NCBI GenBank assembly: GCA_028691385.1
Contig: JAQUZL010000019.1
Coordinates: 1-21,307 of the forward strand
DNA from: Oscillospiraceae bacterium
Lineage (GTDB): Bacteria; Bacillota; Clostridia; Oscillospirales; Oscillospiraceae
Direction: 5' to 3'
DNA: 21,307 nt
A program made the position numbers and the translations under genes. The notes below the pieces were generated by a model. That model searched no databases. It had not been told where the DNA came from and worked only from the letters and a program-made list of their open reading frames with translations. This document shows, in pieces, positions 7,611 through 14,532 of the stretch. Each line of letters starts with the position of its first letter. The stretch's first letter is position 1.

Positions 7611-8874
7611 GGAGATCCTCCAGCAAGCACGCGCGCAGGCGGCCGTAGAGCAGGTCGTCGCAGACGGCTTCCACGCGGATGCCCTCGGGGGTGTACTCCG
7701 AGGCGAGCACCTTGGCCTGACAGTGGAGCGTGTCGAGCTGCCCGGCCATGGCGTAGGGGAGCAAAAAGCGCGCGTGATGAAGCTGTGGGCCGAGATTGTG
7801 CTCGATAAGTTTACATAATGCGTCGATGCCCTCGCCGCTTTTGGCGCAGATGGCAATGCGATTTTCTCCGCGGGGAATGTCGTCGCCCGCGACGCAGTCG
7901 GCCTTGTTATAGACCTCCAGCACCGGCACGCCGGGCTTGGCCAGCTGGGCAATCAGGCGCTCGGCCACTGCGATGTGGTCGTCCCGCTCGGGATCAGACG
8001 CGTCGATGACGTGCAGCAGAAGGTCTGCATACTGCAGCTCCTCCAGCGTCGCGCGGAACGCGTCCACCAGATTGTGCGGTAGCTTGGCGATAAAGCCCAC
8101 GGTATCGGAAATAATCACGCTCAGCGTATCGGATACGGTCAGCTGGCGCGCGGTGGTGTCAAGGGTGTCAAACAGCCGGTTGTTGGCGGAAATTCCCGCG
8201 CCGGTCAAACAGTTCAGCAGCGTGGACTTGCCTGCGTTGGTATAGCCCACGATGGCCACGGTGGGCACGCTGTTTTTGATGCGGCGCTCGCGCTGCACGG
8301 CGCGGTTTTTGCGCACCTCGCGCAGATCTTCTTTCAGCTTTGTGATGCGCTCGCGGATGTGGCGGCGATCCGTTTCCAGCTTGCTTTCGCCCGGGCCGCG
8401 GGTGCCGATGCCACCGCCAAGGCGGGACATGGACTGTCCCATGCCGGAAAGCTTGGGCAGCAGATACTGGTATTGCGCCAGCTCCACCTGCAGCCGCCCC
8501 TCGCGGGTCTGGGCGCGCTGGGCGAAAATATCGAGAATCAGGCCGCTGCGTTCGAGCACCGGCACGCCGAGCGCTTCGGTCAGCGCGCGAATCTGCGAGG
8601 GGGTCAGGTCGTTGTCAAAGATGACCATGGTGGCCTCGTGCAGCGTGACAAGCTCGCGCACCTCGTCCACCTTGCCCTCGCCGAGAAAGCTGTGCGAGTC
8701 CGGCGCGGGGCGGTTTTGCAGCACCTTGCAGCAGCAGGTGCCGCCGGCGGTTTCCAGCAGCGCCTCCAACTCGTCGAGCGTCTGTTCGGTTGCAGTTTCC
8801 TCTTTGGTAAATACGGCGGCATTCAAACCGACGAGGATCGCACGTTCCATTTTATCCTCCGAAAGAGAATCCAT
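7603..8874 (-). CDS. hflX: Ribosome-associated GTPase HflX
   Basis: HflX binds the large ribosomal subunit and can split stalled or stressed 70S ribosomes. It has 423 residues. The N-terminal HflX domain (about 30-200) contains the glycine-rich signature SRLGGGIGTRGPGESKLE (about 150-167). The G domain has P-loop GYTNAGKST (210-218), DTVGF (257-261) and NKAD (323-326), and a C-terminal extension follows. Two starts are plausible: the ATG at 8874 with AAAGGAGG, and the ATG at 8850 (MERAILVGLN) with GGAGGATAAA. I keep the longer one. It is the first gene of the hflX-yigZ-dgt-dnaG-rpoD block. No convincing promoter is visible between the rpmE terminator and hflX. Confidence 0.95.
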   Translation of the reverse strand: MDSLSEDKMERAILVGLNAAVFTKEETATEQTLDELEALLETAGGTCCCKVLQNRPAPDSHSFLGEGKVDEVRELVTLHEATMVIFDNDLTPSQIRALTEALGVPVLERSGLILDIFAQRAQTREGRLQVELAQYQYLLPKLSGMGQSMSRLGGGIGTRGPGESKLETDRRHIRERITKLKEDLREVRKNRAVQRERRIKNSVPTVAIVGYTNAGKSTLLNCLTGAGISANNRLFDTLDTTARQLTVSDTLSVIISDTVGFIAKLPHNLVDAFRATLEELQYADLLLHVIDASDPERDDHIAVAERLIAQLAKPGVPVLEVYNKADCVAGDDIPRGENRIAICAKSGEGIDALCKLIEHNLGPQLHHARFLLPYAMAGQLDTLHCQAKVLASEYTPEGIRVEAVCDDLLYGRLRACLLEDLHG

Positions 8875-8894
8875 GGCGGCGCCTCCTTTCTATG

Positions 8895-8932
8895 GAAAAG
8901 AAAAAAGTCCGCACCAATACGGTGCGGACTTC
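8895..8932 (-). terminator. Intrinsic terminator after rpmE
   Basis: Minus strand: AAGTCCGCACC-GTATT-GGTGCGGACTT (8905-8931), a perfect 11-bp stem followed by TTTTCTTTT. It separates rpmE from hflX, whose ribosome binding site starts about 10 bases further on. Confidence 0.92.
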
Positions 8933-8936
8933 ATGA

Positions 8937-9137
8937 TTACTTGAGGCCAAACTTCTTGTTGAAGCGTTCCACGCGGCCGCCGGTGTCGATCAGCTTCTGC
9001 TTACCGGTGTAGAAAGGGTGACACTTCGAGCAGATTTCGACACGGATGTCCTGCTTGGTGGAGCCAGTCTCGATCACGTTACCGCAGGCGCACTTAACAG
9101 TAGTCTGCTGATAGTTGGGGTGGATGCCCTGTTTCAT
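8937..9137 (-). CDS. rpmE: 50S ribosomal protein L31, zinc-binding form
   Basis: A small protein bridging the large and small subunits. The 66 residues carry the four cysteines of the zinc-containing (C+) type: C16, C18, C36 and C39 (KCACGN and EICSKCHPFYTGKQK). This is the form used under zinc-replete conditions; a C-minus paralogue elsewhere in the genome would imply zinc-dependent exchange, but none is seen here. The ATG at 9135-9137 has an AGAGGTGA site. The promoter lies in the end of tmcAL, and the gene is followed by a strong terminator, so it is mainly a single-gene transcript. Confidence 0.97.
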   Translation of the reverse strand: MKQGIHPNYQQTTVKCACGNVIETGSTKQDIRVEICSKCHPFYTGKQKLIDTGGRVERFNKKFGLK

Positions 9138-9203
9138 GTATGTTCACCTCTTTCACGTTCTGGTCAAAGGGGCAAAATGCCCCCTGAATCTCATTTTCAT
9201 AGC
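9138..9203 (-). promoter_or_regulatory. rpmE 5' leader with small hairpin
   Basis: The predicted 66-nt leader contains a GGGGCA / TGCCCC stem (9169-9183). L31 leaders that bind L31 have been proposed in Firmicutes. Whether this is one is an inference, and the visible structure is small. Confidence 0.3.
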
Positions 9204-10387
9204 TCGACTATGGTATCACAGAAATTTCGTGATTGCAAGTGCTTTTTTTGATTTTTGAAATAAATTACGCGGCGCTGCTGCCAAAAGCCGCCCGGCGCGG
9301 CGGTTTGACCCGCGAGAAACAGACCGAAAAGATCCTCCGTGCGGCGCTCAAGGGCGGCGTAACGGGCGTCCGGCGGCAGCGCGCCGGCGTTCACAAGGGG
9401 CAGCGGGCTTTTCTTCCGCATTTGCCGCAGGATGGAGCGGCCTGTGTCGTCAAAGCCGAGAATCCGCAGATAGGGCGGCGGCTGCACCAGCGTTTCCCGG
9501 TCAATGCCAAGGTAGGCGCACAGCAGCATCCGCTGCAGCCGCGTGCGGGGATAGCGCTTGGAAAGGGAGGCGGCGATGACGCGTGCAAGCGTAGGCTCGG
9601 TTTGTCCCGCGCGCATCACCTTGCGCCAAAGCCCCTCCGAGCCATAGGGCAGCGCGGCATAGTCTGCCTCGGTCATGCTGCGCAGCCGCGAAAGCATGGC
9701 GCGCTCCCCGGCAGCGGTTGTATAGTATGGCGCTGCGGCATAGCGCGGCACAAGCGCCTGCGGGACGGATGCCTGCCATGCGCCGTCCGGGAACGCGGCG
9801 CGGATTTGACCGGCCTCCGGCAAGGCCTGGTTGCGCGCGATGGCGACCGGCCGCATGGCACCGTCCAGACGGCGCAGCGCCTTGCAGTATTCCACGCCCA
9901 GAATATTGTTCGGCTCGCGCAGATAGCCGCCAAGCCCGCAAAGCGATTCGATTGCCGCCTGCCGCGCCCGGGCAAAGGACAGCCCTGCGCCCAAATGTGC
10001 ATGCAGCGCGTCAGGGAACGCGTCCGAATCCAGCGCTTCGGCAACGGCCATCAGCGGCGCGGCGTCGCCGCATTCACAGCCGAAGCAGAGCGCGTCGATC
10101 GTGCCAAGTCGGTGCAGAGTCCCAACGCCGCCCATGGCAAAGCCCTCGGCGGATTGAATCGCGCAGGTAACAGGCAGCTCGAGCACTACGTTCGCGCCGC
10201 ACCGCAGCGCCGCTTCCGCGCGCAGCGTTTTGTCCAGCATGGCCGGCGCGCCGCGCTGCACATAATTGCCGGACATCAGGCAAACAATGCCTGTGTCCGC
10301 GCCAAGCGCACGCCGCACCGCCGCAAACTGATGCTGGTGACCCAAATGAAAGGGGTTGTATTCGCATATAATTGCCGCAATTGTCAA
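9197..10387 (-). CDS. tmcAL: tRNA(Met) cytidine acetate ligase TmcAL (YlbM family)
   Basis: TmcAL activates acetate with ATP and acetylates the wobble cytidine (C34) of elongator tRNA-Met to ac4C. The N-terminus IICEYNPFHLGHQ carries the nucleotidyltransferase HxGH motif (H14, H17), and MSGNYVQRGAPAM and EPNNILGVEY are conserved blocks. I take the TTG at 10385-10387 as the start (396 residues, MTIAAIICEYNPF) because homologues begin close to this motif; no ribosome binding site is convincing, and the frame is open to another TTG at 10420. The last roughly 20 residues (NQKKHLQSRNFCDTIVEL) look like a lineage-specific tail. Their coding DNA holds the rpmE promoter. It is divergent from ackA. 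Confidence 0.9.
   Translation of the reverse strand: MTIAAIICEYNPFHLGHQHQFAAVRRALGADTGIVCLMSGNYVQRGAPAMLDKTLRAEAALRCGANVVLELPVTCAIQSAEGFAMGGVGTLHRLGTIDALCFGCECGDAAPLMAVAEALDSDAFPDALHAHLGAGLSFARARQAAIESLCGLGGYLREPNNILGVEYCKALRRLDGAMRPVAIARNQALPEAGQIRAAFPDGAWQASVPQALVPRYAAAPYYTTAAGERAMLSRLRSMTEADYAALPYGSEGLWRKVMRAGQTEPTLARVIAASLSKRYPRTRLQRMLLCAYLGIDRETLVQPPPYLRILGFDDTGRSILRQMRKKSPLPLVNAGALPPDARYAALERRTEDLFGLFLAGQTAAPGGFWQQRRVIYFKNQKKHLQSRNFCDTIVEL
9210..9238 (-). promoter_or_regulatory. Promoter of rpmE inside the tmcAL 3' end
   Basis: Minus strand: -35 TTGCAA (9233-9238), a 17-base spacer and -10 TACCAT (9210-9215), with TGA directly before it, giving an extended -10. The predicted start is near 9203. 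Confidence 0.65.
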
Positions 10388-10428
10388 AAATAACACCGGC
10401 TTTTCATAAAAATTTTCCAATTTCGCAG

Positions 10429-10457
10429 TTGCCGTTTGCGCCGTTCTATATTAGAAT
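10429..10457 (+). promoter_or_regulatory. Promoter of ackA
   Basis: -35 TTGCCG (10429-10434), a 17-base spacer and -10 TAGAAT (10452-10457). It lies in the gap between the divergent tmcAL and ackA genes. Confidence 0.7.
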
Positions 10458-10470
10458 AAACGCGGAACAT

Positions 10471-10483
10471 TGTTATCATAACA
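10471..10483. promoter_or_regulatory. Operator-like palindrome just downstream of the ackA promoter
   Basis: TGTTAT-C-ATAACA is a perfect 6-bp inverted repeat centred on one base. It lies about +7 to +20 relative to the predicted ackA start, where a repressor would block transcription. It resembles neither a good catabolite-repression (cre) site nor a full-length Rex site. The regulator is unknown. Confidence 0.4.
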
Positions 10484-10526
10484 TGGACAAGCACCAATTC
10501 ACAATATTTTTTAGGAGATGAACCCG

Positions 10527-11723
10527 ATGAAAGTACTAGTCATCAACGCCGGTTCTTCCTCGCTGAAATATCAGCTGATGGATCCGGACGCCAATGTTGT
10601 TTACGCCAAGGGCCTTTGCGAAAGAATCGGCATTGACGGTAAGTTCACCTACAAGCCGCAGGTTGAGGGCAAAAAGCGTCTGGACGCCATTGACGTTGCC
10701 ATGCCTACCCATTCCGAGGCCATTGCCGCCGTTCTGAAGGAACTGGCAGACCCGGAAAACGGCGTGATCGGTTCGATGAAGGAAATCGAAGCCGTCGGCC
10801 ACCGCGTCGTGCATGGCGGCGAAGCGTTTGCCGCTTCCGTCAAGATCGACGACAAGGTGATGGCAGCCATTGAGGCCTGCAACCCGCTGGCACCGCTGCA
10901 CAATCCGGCAAACATCACCGGCATCAAGGCCTGCCAGGCAGCCATGCCGGGCGTGCCGATGGTCGCCGTGTTCGACACTGCGTTCCATCAGACCATGCCG
11001 GCTGTGGCCTACACCTATGCGCTGCCGAAGGAATACTATGAGAAGGACAAGGTTCGCCGCTACGGCTTCCACGGCACCTCTCACAAGTATGTCACCGCGC
11101 GCGCCGCAGCCATGCTGGGCAAGCCCATCGAGCAGCTGAAGCTCATCTCCTGCCATTTGGGCAACGGCTCCTCCGTCACCGCCGTGGACGGCGGCAAGTC
11201 CGTCGATACCTCCATGGGCTTCACGCCGCTGGCAGGCCTGCCCATGGGCACCCGCGCAGGCGACATTGACGCCGGTATTCTGGAATATCTGATGAACAAG
11301 TACAACCTGAACATCTCCGAAATGCTGAATATTCTCAACAAAAAGTCCGGCGTACTGGGCGTTTCCGGCGTTTCCTCCGATTTTCGCGATCTGGACAATG
11401 CCGCGGCCGAGGGCAACAAGCAGGCTGCGCTGGCCGTTGAACTGTTCGAGTACGGCGTCAAGAAGCTGATCGGCGCTTATGCTGCTGCCATGGGCGGCGC
11501 AGACGCCATCATCTTCACCGCAGGCGTTGGCGAGAACTCCGCCGAGATGCGTGAGCATATGGTCGCAGGCCTGGAGTTCATGGGCGTCAAGATGGACGCC
11601 GAGAAGAACAAGGTGCGCGGCAAGGAAACCGACGTTTCCGCAGCGGACGCCAAGGTCAAAATTCTGGTCATCCCCACCGATGAGGAGCTGATGATCGCAA
11701 AGGATACCCAGGCTCTGGCATAA
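10527..11723 (+). CDS. ackA: Acetate kinase
   Basis: Interconverts acetyl phosphate plus ADP with acetate plus ATP, the final ATP-yielding step of acetogenic fermentation. It has 398 residues, the normal length. The start ATG at 10527 (MKVLVINAGSSSLKYQL) is served by TAGGAG; the ATG at 10518 overlaps that site and is rejected. Signature residues: N7 (INAGSSSLK), R93 (GHRVVHGGE), D150 (VFDTAFHQTMP), H182 (YGFHGTSH), H210 (CHLGNGSS), R243 (GTRAGDIDAG) and an acidic TDEEL near the C-terminus. No pta gene is adjacent, unlike in many Firmicutes. The codon choice looks cleaner than that of its neighbours, as expected for a highly expressed enzyme. Confidence 0.97.
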   Translation: MKVLVINAGSSSLKYQLMDPDANVVYAKGLCERIGIDGKFTYKPQVEGKKRLDAIDVAMPTHSEAIAAVLKELADPENGVIGSMKEIEAVGHRVVHGGEAFAASVKIDDKVMAAIEACNPLAPLHNPANITGIKACQAAMPGVPMVAVFDTAFHQTMPAVAYTYALPKEYYEKDKVRRYGFHGTSHKYVTARAAAMLGKPIEQLKLISCHLGNGSSVTAVDGGKSVDTSMGFTPLAGLPMGTRAGDIDAGILEYLMNKYNLNISEMLNILNKKSGVLGVSGVSSDFRDLDNAAAEGNKQAALAVELFEYGVKKLIGAYAAAMGGADAIIFTAGVGENSAEMREHMVAGLEFMGVKMDAEKNKVRGKETDVSAADAKVKILVIPTDEELMIAKDTQALA

Positions 11724-11735
11724 TGCAAACGGTTG

Positions 11736-11774
11736 AGCGGCGGCGCAGAAGCACTGCGTCGCCGCTTCCTTATA
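11736..11774 (+). terminator. Stem-loop between ackA and the GNAT gene (weak terminator or attenuator)
   Basis: AGCGGCGGCGCAG-AAGCA-CTGCGTCGCCGCT (11736-11766) forms 13 pairs including one G-T. It is followed only by TCCTTAT, a poor U-tract. It may terminate most ackA transcripts while letting some reach the downstream gene, or protect the ackA mRNA 3' end. Confidence 0.55.
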
Positions 11775-11791
11775 TCATTGGGGGACTGAAC

Positions 11792-12277
11792 ATGGATTTG
11801 ATCGTGCGCCGGGCAGAGCCGGGCGATCTTGCGGAGCTGATTCGCATTTGGAATGAAGTGGTGGAGGCGGGACGCGCGTTTCCGCAGACGCAGCCGCTGG
11901 ACATGGAAACCGGGCGGGCATTTTTTGACAGCCAGAGCTGGTGCGCTGTGGCCGACTGTGACGACGAGATTGTGGGTCTGTACATTTTGCATCCCAACAA
12001 TGTTGGCCGCTGCGGCCACATCGGCAATGCCAGCTATGCGGTGGATTCCCGCAAGCGCGGCCTGCATGTGGGAGAGGCGCTGGTGCGCGACTGCATCGCC
12101 CGGGCGGGCAAGGTGGGCTTTCGCGTGTTGCAGTTCAACGCGGTGGTCGTGTCCAACGCGCGCGCGCTGCGGCTTTACAAAAAGCTGGGCTTTCAGCAGC
12201 TGGGCGTCATTCCCGGCGGCTTTCTCAACAAAGACGGCGTGTATGAGGATATTATTCCCCATTATATCACCTTGTAA
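11792..12277 (+). CDS. GNAT family N-acetyltransferase
   Basis: A 161-residue acetyl-CoA-dependent acetyltransferase of the GNAT fold. The N-terminal strand IVRRAEPGDLAELIRIWNE is typical. The acetyl-CoA binding motif A region is YAVDSRKRGLHVGEALVRDCI (about residues 84-104), and the C-terminal NARALRLYKKLGFQQLGVIPGGF block is also typical. The ATG at 11792 is preceded by GGGGGA; the open frame further upstream runs through the ackA stem-loop and is rejected. The substrate is unknown. It lies 68 bp after ackA behind a stem-loop and ends at a strong bidirectional terminator. Confidence 0.85.
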   Translation: MDLIVRRAEPGDLAELIRIWNEVVEAGRAFPQTQPLDMETGRAFFDSQSWCAVADCDDEIVGLYILHPNNVGRCGHIGNASYAVDSRKRGLHVGEALVRDCIARAGKVGFRVLQFNAVVVSNARALRLYKKLGFQQLGVIPGGFLNKDGVYEDIIPHYITL

Positions 12278-12309
12278 AGAAAAGGCAGCGCCGCGGCGCT
12301 GCCTTTTCT
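12278..12309. terminator. Bidirectional terminator between the GNAT gene and the convergent nusG_II gene
   Basis: Perfect 15-bp arms (12278-12292 and 12295-12309; core AAAAGGCAGCGCC / GGCGCTGCCTTTT) are separated by two bases. The A/T-rich outer ends give a T-run on both strands, so one element can stop both convergent units. Confidence 0.92.
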
Positions 12310-12325
12310 GGTTCACATCATGTGG

Positions 12326-12688
12326 TCAGCCGGTGACGGCGTCCGGGCTGTCGTCGTCGCCGGTGAATTTGATTATGAGCTTGTTGGGCAGACATACGAT
12401 CGGCGCGCCGCCCGCAGCGGGGCCGTGATGGATGCAGACCTTGTCCGGGCAGGACGCCTCGGACACATAAATCTTGCCGTCCTCGACCACAATGAGATTA
12501 TATCCGTCCGCGCCGTGGGAAATTGTGAAGGATTGGTCAGCGTCAAGATCGACGGTTTCCATCAGAACGCCGTCCGACCAGATCTCGGCTGTCTGCGCGT
12601 CGCCGTTGTCGCGCAGCAGAAATAGCGTCGCCGCGCCCAGCGCCAAGGCCAGCAGGCAAAATAAGACAATCCAAGTGCGTGTTTTCAT
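12326..12688 (-). CDS. Membrane-anchored NusG domain II protein
   Basis: A 120-residue protein with one N-terminal membrane segment (about 5-25) and an extracytoplasmic NusG-domain-II-like domain (about 33-118). The conserved cysteine pattern is visible: C80 and C85 in SCPDKVCIHHGP, and C99 in IVCLPNKLIIKF. It is not the transcription factor NusG; the name reflects fold similarity only. The ATG overlaps the apbE stop by four bases (ATGA), so the two are co-translated. Such proteins often sit beside ApbE and membrane electron-transfer genes in Clostridia, which suggests a role in exported flavin or quinone redox chemistry. That role is inference. Confidence 0.8.
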   Translation of the reverse strand: MKTRTWIVLFCLLALALGAATLFLLRDNGDAQTAEIWSDGVLMETVDLDADQSFTISHGADGYNLIVVEDGKIYVSEASCPDKVCIHHGPAAGGAPIVCLPNKLIIKFTGDDDSPDAVTG

Positions 12689-13710
12689 CGCGTCACCACC
12701 GTAAAGCCGTCCGCGCAGACATAGCGGCCTGCAAGGCCTTCGGTCACATAGGCGTCGCCGTCATCTGTGATCAGAACGGCTTCGAAATCATCGCTGTCGC
12801 GCCAAAACGCGGTGGCCTTGTCCAGGCCCATGACATAGAGCGCGGTGGAAAGACCGTCCGCCAGAAAGCCGTCCTGCGCCACAATGGTGACCGAGGAAAG
12901 CCCGGACTTGACCGGCGCGCCGGTGGCGGGATCCATAATGTGCTGATAGGTCACGCCGTTTTCCTCAAAATACCGCTGATAGCCGCCGGAGGTCACGATG
13001 GCGGCGCTGCCGCTCACGGACAGCTTGCCAATCATTTGCGCTTCGTCTGCCGGATCGCGGATGCCGATGACCCAATCATTGCCGTCCGGGCGAGAACCCA
13101 CGGTTTGCACGTTGCCGCCGAGGGATAAAATGGCGGCCGTCACGCCGCGCGCGGCCAGCAAATCCGCCGACTGCTGGGCGGCATAGCCCTTGGCCACTGC
13201 GCCAAAATCAATCTGCGCGCCGCCCAAAAGAGCTGTGTCACCGTTTTCACCGAGGGTGATGTGCGCCGTGCCGACGGTTTCCAGCGCAGCGGCAATTTCA
13301 TCGCCATCCGGCACGCGGTAGCTGCCGGTGGTGAAGCCCCAGAGCCGGACGATGGAATACATCGTTGGGTCGAGCGCGCCGCCGGTGCGCGCGCTCAGGG
13401 CAATGGTGCGCTGCAAAAGCGCCTGCACATCGCCGGTTAAAACGGCATGGCCATCCCGGTTGAGCTGCGCAATCTCACTGGTTTCAATTGTGACGGACAG
13501 TTCTTTTTCCAGCGCGCCGATGCACGTCTGGACGGCGTAGCCGTCGGCGTCCGCGTTGCGGCTGTAAACCTGCACGCCCATGAGGGTATCCATGGCAAAA
13601 AAGTCGGTTTCCACCGGCTCGTTTGTCCCGTGGAACGTGCTGACAAGCCCGACGGCCAGCGCGCCGACAACAAAAACTGCTAAAATCAGCAGCGGAAGTT
13701 TCTGCTTCAT
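12685..13710 (-). CDS. apbE: FAD:protein FMN transferase, ApbE family
   Basis: ApbE enzymes use FAD to attach FMN covalently to Thr or Ser of target proteins on the outer face of the membrane. The 341-residue product starts at the ATG at 13708-13710 with AGGTGA upstream. It has an N-terminal membrane anchor (about 4-26) without a lipobox cysteine. Family motifs: DFGAVAKGYAAQ (169-180), SLGGNVQTVGSRPDG (196-210), QHIMDPATGAPV (256-267) and DGLSTALYVMG (285-295), containing the metal-binding Asp. It has its own promoter, back to back with that of rplU. No FMN-acceptor domain gene is in the window, so the target must be encoded elsewhere. Confidence 0.93.
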   Translation of the reverse strand: MKQKLPLLILAVFVVGALAVGLVSTFHGTNEPVETDFFAMDTLMGVQVYSRNADADGYAVQTCIGALEKELSVTIETSEIAQLNRDGHAVLTGDVQALLQRTIALSARTGGALDPTMYSIVRLWGFTTGSYRVPDGDEIAAALETVGTAHITLGENGDTALLGGAQIDFGAVAKGYAAQQSADLLAARGVTAAILSLGGNVQTVGSRPDGNDWVIGIRDPADEAQMIGKLSVSGSAAIVTSGGYQRYFEENGVTYQHIMDPATGAPVKSGLSSVTIVAQDGFLADGLSTALYVMGLDKATAFWRDSDDFEAVLITDDGDAYVTEGLAGRYVCADGFTVVTR

Positions 13711-13733
13711 TATATTCACCTGATTTCCCGGCA

Positions 13734-13762
13734 AGTATAGCAAAAAAACAACCTTTGGTCAA
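13734..13762 (-). promoter_or_regulatory. Promoter of apbE
   Basis: Minus strand: -35 TTGACC (13757-13762), a 17-base spacer and -10 TATACT (13734-13739). The leader to the apbE ATG is only about 17 nt. Confidence 0.8.
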
Positions 13763-13773
13763 TAAAATAATGT

Positions 13774-13802
13774 TTGACAACAGGATATTTCACTGATATA
13801 AT
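13774..13802 (+). promoter_or_regulatory. Perfect-consensus promoter of rplU
   Basis: -35 TTGACA (13774-13779), a 17-base spacer and -10 TATAAT (13797-13802) match the sigma-A consensus at every position. The predicted start is near 13809. It lies back to back with the apbE promoter. Confidence 0.93.
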
Positions 13803-13808
13803 TGACAG

Positions 13809-13888
13809 GCCGCATTGAGAAGGTAAAAGAGGGGCGCAGGCTCCCACCTTTAAGAGCGAGTCTACAAAAAAGGTAGGTGCATAGAAAG
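13809..13888 (+). promoter_or_regulatory. Ribosomal protein L21 leader
   Basis: The 80-nt leader of rplU carries an AAGGT / ACCTT stem (starting near 13821 and closing near 13853), enclosing a GGGGC-GCAG-GCTCC hairpin, then AAGAGCGAG before the ribosome binding site. Placement and content fit the Firmicutes L21 leader family thought to give autoregulation by L21. The assignment is by position and motif only; I could not align it to a model. Confidence 0.6.
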
Positions 13889-14197
13889 ATGCAGGCAGTT
13901 ATCGTTACTGGCGGTAAGCAGTACAATGTCACTGAGGGCGATGAGCTTTACATTGAGAAGCTGAACGTTGAGGCCGGCGACACCGTGAACTTCGAGGTTC
14001 TGGCAATCGTTGACGGCGCAAACTCCAAGTTTGGCACACCGGTTGTCGAGGGCGCTTCCGTCCAGGCTTCTGTGGTCAAGAATGGCCGCGGCAAGAAGAT
14101 CGTGATTTTCAAGTACAAGCCGAAGAAGGACTCCAAGAGCAAGCAGGGTCACAGACAGCCGTACACCAAGGTCAAGATCGAAAAGATCGTGATGTAA
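13889..14197 (+). CDS. rplU: 50S ribosomal protein L21
   Basis: A large-subunit protein that binds 23S rRNA. It has 102 residues, the usual length. The start at 13889 (MQAVIVTGGKQYNVTEGDEL) is served by AGGTAGGTG. A GTG four codons earlier is in frame but lies within that site. The C-terminal rRNA-binding signature KPKKDSKSKQGHRQPYTKVKI is present in its expected place (about 76-96). The stop codon overlaps the prp start (TAATG). It is first in the rplU-prp-rpmA group, the conserved Firmicutes order. Confidence 0.97.
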   Translation: MQAVIVTGGKQYNVTEGDELYIEKLNVEAGDTVNFEVLAIVDGANSKFGTPVVEGASVQASVVKNGRGKKIVIFKYKPKKDSKSKQGHRQPYTKVKIEKIVM

Positions 14198-14532
14198 TGA
14201 CGACAATTTCATTTTTTACTGAGGGAGAGAAAATCACAGGATTTTCCTCCGAGGGCCACTCCGGTTACGGGGAAGTCGGCACAGACGTTGTCTGTGCGGC
14301 AATTTCCGCGGCGGTGACAATGGCGGAATGCACGCTCAATGATGTGTTGGGCGTCGGCGCCAAAGTCCGGATCGACGAAGATGCGGCCCGCGTTACCTTG
14401 AAGCTCCCCGCAGAAAGCAAGGCGGAATCGGCATCGCAGGCGGTGCTGATGGGTCTGATGCTGACCATGTCATCGCTGCGGGACGAGTATTCAGACTATC
14501 TTGAAGTATTGGAGGTTGAGCAACATGCTTAA
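14197..14532 (+). CDS. prp: Ribosomal processing cysteine protease Prp (YsxB)
   Basis: Prp removes the N-terminal extension of L27, a step needed for ribosome assembly in Firmicutes. The 111-residue product carries the active-site dyad: H21 in SEGHSGYGEVG and C33 in TDVVCAAISAAV. The ATG overlaps the last base of the rplU stop, and the gene ends eight bases inside rpmA, so all three are translationally coupled. The substrate is directly downstream: L27 here begins with the matching extension. Confidence 0.95.
   Translation: MTTISFFTEGEKITGFSSEGHSGYGEVGTDVVCAAISAAVTMAECTLNDVLGVGAKVRIDEDAARVTLKLPAESKAESASQAVLMGLMLTMSSLRDEYSDYLEVLEVEQHA

Noticed and set aside
5799..7808. 669-codon open frame on the plus strand opposite dgt, yigZ and hflX
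   Set aside because: It spans several opposite-strand genes with conserved motifs. The open frame reflects GC-biased third positions, and there is no ribosome binding site or domain.
9233..10393. 386-codon open frame on the plus strand opposite tmcAL
   Set aside because: It is antisense to a gene with a clear HxGH motif and conserved blocks, and its composition is typical of a shadow frame.
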